From Clostridia bacterium (GTDB lineage: Bacteria > Bacillota > Clostridia > Saccharofermentanales > UBA5734), in contig RZZF01000094.1 in the NCBI GenBank assembly GCA_009929975.1, positions 1-7,167 of the forward strand: a stretch of 7,167 nucleotides of DNA, read 5' to 3'. Each line of letters begins with the position of its first letter. The first letter of the stretch is position 1. The notes beneath the pieces are model-generated. The model ran no database searches. It was not told the origin of the DNA and saw only the letters and a list, made by a program, of their open reading frames with translations. Both the position numbers and the translations under genes were made by a program. Of the stretch, positions 6,423-7,167 are shown piece by piece.

Positions 6423-6452
6423 ACAATACCTATTGATATACTGTGGTATTGT
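6423..6452. repeat. Perfect 8+8 inverted repeat upstream of sodA (operator candidate)
   Basis: ACAATACC (6423-6430) and GGTATTGT (6445-6452) are exact reverse complements separated by 14 bases. The spacer contains TATACT (6437-6442), a good -10 hexamer, and TTGATA (6433-6438), a good -35 hexamer. The repeat therefore coincides with promoter elements of sodA and has the symmetry expected of a dimeric repressor site. There is no T-run, and the long AT-rich loop argues against a terminator. Confidence 0.5.
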
Positions 6453-6461
6453 TAACATATC
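6433..6461 (+). promoter_or_regulatory. Probable sodA promoter region (exact elements ambiguous)
   Basis: Two readings are possible. TATACT (6437-6442) may be the -10 box, though no good -35 lies 16-18 bases upstream (the region reads GTAACAAACC). Alternatively TTGATA (6433-6438) may be the -35 box with a weak -10 (CATATC) at 6456-6461 after 17 bases. Either leaves an untranslated leader of about 80-100 bases. Both overlap the inverted repeat. Confidence 0.4.
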
Positions 6462-6544
6462 AAACGCATCAGCGGCCGATTCTGTATCGTGTGACGACTC
6501 ACCGGCCAGTACGGCCCTTTCATAACTGACTAGGAGGACATGAT

Positions 6545-7153
6545 ATGAGCTACAAACGACCTGATCTGGATTATCCCTACGACGCGCTGGAACCACACAT
6601 CGATGCCCGGACGATGGAGATTCATCACACCAAACATCATCAGGCCTACCTTGACAAACTGAACGCGGCGGTTGAACCGTATCCGGACCTTGCCGCGAAG
6701 CCGGTTGAAGCCTTGCTCCGAGACTTGAACAGTGTCCCGGAGGCGATCCGTGGTGCCGTCCGCAATCATGGCGGCGGACATGCCAATCACTCCTTGTTTT
6801 GGCAGATCATGGGGCCTGATGGTGGTGGAGCGCCGAGCGGAGCGCTGGCAGAGGCGATTGATCGTGATTTCGGCAGTTTTGAGGCGTTCCGTGACGCTTT
6901 CAACGCGGCGGCGGCCGGGCAGTTCGGCAGTGGCTGGGCCTGGCTGGTCAAGGATAAGGACAACCGGCTGTCCGTTGTGGCAACCGCGAACCAGGATTCC
7001 CCGCTGTCGGACGGGAAACAGCCACTTCTCGGTGTAGATGTCTGGGAACATGCCTATTATCTGAATTACCAGAATCGCCGCCCTGATTATGTCAAGGCTT
7101 TCTGGAATGTCGTCCGCTGGTCTCAGGTGGCCCGGAGGTTCGAAACGGCATGA
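6545..7153 (+). CDS. sodA: Superoxide dismutase, Mn-type (Fe/Mn family)
   Basis: 202 residues, full length for bacterial Fe/Mn superoxide dismutases, which turn superoxide into hydrogen peroxide and oxygen in the cytoplasm. The four metal ligands are present: His27 (in MEIHHTKHH), His82 (in HANHSLFW), and Asp165 and His169 (in [11 protein letters not shown]). Second-sphere residues point to the Mn-type: Gly78 in the GGGHANH segment and Gln150 in ANQDSPL, where Fe enzymes typically have Gln and Ala respectively. [11 protein letters not shown] (125-135) is the standard core segment. The start follows AGGAGG (6532-6537) at a seven-base spacing. It is transcribed divergently from the esterase gene and looks monocistronic within the window. 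Actual metal use (Mn, Fe or cambialistic) cannot be settled from sequence alone. Confidence 0.97.
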   Translation: MSYKRPDLDYPYDALEPHIDARTMEIHHTKHHQAYLDKLNAAVEPYPDLAAKPVEALLRDLNSVPEAIRGAVRNHGGGHANHSLFWQIMGPDGGGAPSGALAEAIDRDFGSFEAFRDAFNAAAAGQFGSGWAWLVKDKDNRLSVVATANQDSPLSDGKQPLLGVDVWEHAYYLNYQNRRPDYVKAFWNVVRWSQVARRFETA

Positions 7154-7163
7154 CACCGTGTCA
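7151..7163. repeat. Short perfect inverted repeat at the sodA stop codon
   Basis: TGACAC (7151-7156) and GTGTCA (7158-7163) are exact reverse complements around one base, and the first three bases are the sodA stop codon. The window ends four bases later, so it is unclear whether this belongs to a terminator, an operator of the next gene, or chance. Confidence 0.35.
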
Positions 7164-7167
7164 GACG

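Noticed and set aside
6297..6596. 99-residue minus-strand open frame across the sodA upstream region
   Set aside because: It runs through the sodA start, ribosome binding site and promoter-like elements, and its translation has no recognised motif.
6530..7156. Open frame on the minus strand covering all of sodA
   Set aside because: sodA has every expected ligand and a strong ribosome binding site; the opposite frame has no recognisable motif.
1..7167. CRISPR array, tRNA, rRNA or riboswitch
   Set aside because: No regularly spaced repeats, no cloverleaf-like segments in the gaps and no known riboswitch core were seen. The gaps are all shorter than 260 bases.
1..7167. Apparent abundance of GATCG/CGATC words as a repeat family
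   Set aside because: They occur in coding frames and are explained by Asp, Ile and Arg codon choice in GC-rich DNA; there is no spacing pattern or flanking conservation.

Overview
The window looks like a bacterial chromosome segment, most likely from a Bacillota (low-GC Gram-positive lineage) member with a fairly GC-rich genome. The grounds are strong AGGAGG-type ribosome binding sites, tight gene packing, a Mn-type superoxide dismutase and a DinF/NorM-like MATE transporter. An Erysipelotrichia-like gut bacterium would fit, but that is an impression and not a demonstrated assignment. No RNA genes, CRISPR arrays or complete mobile elements were seen.

Left region (1-911), visibly AT-richer than the rest: the C-terminal half of an EcoRI-family adenine methyltransferase, then, by a 4-base ATGA overlap, a truncated DUF262 gene. 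The DUF262 reading frame leaves the family consensus at about 828-831. It ends in an acidic, lysine-rich tail that reads like the C-terminus of another gene, and that tail overlaps the pspA start by ATGA. I read this as a broken restriction-modification-like locus joined to a host operon, either by deletion or insertion in the genome or as an assembly chimera.

Middle region, plus strand (908-3865): pspA (membrane-stress coiled-coil protein), a stem-loop terminator candidate, then a two-gene unit of a patatin-like phospholipase and a hormone-sensitive-lipase-type alpha/beta hydrolase. The hydrolase overlaps the next, convergent gene tail to tail by 56 bases.

Middle-right region, minus strand (6287 down to 3810): a two-gene unit transcribed leftward, with a CE15-like (glucuronoyl-esterase-type) serine hydrolase first and a 452-residue MATE efflux protein 33 bases after it.

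Right region, plus strand (6545-7153): a complete Mn-type superoxide dismutase, divergent from the esterase. The 257-base intergenic region holds a perfect 8+8 inverted repeat and a Fur/PerR-like half-site, both at plausible promoter positions.

Functional picture (inference): a housekeeping or stress neighbourhood of envelope stress response, lipid and ester hydrolysis, export and superoxide defence, with a decayed defence locus abutting its left side. I see no convincing undescribed multi-gene system. The most unusual structure is the in-frame DUF262/host-gene junction with its two successive translational-coupling overlaps.
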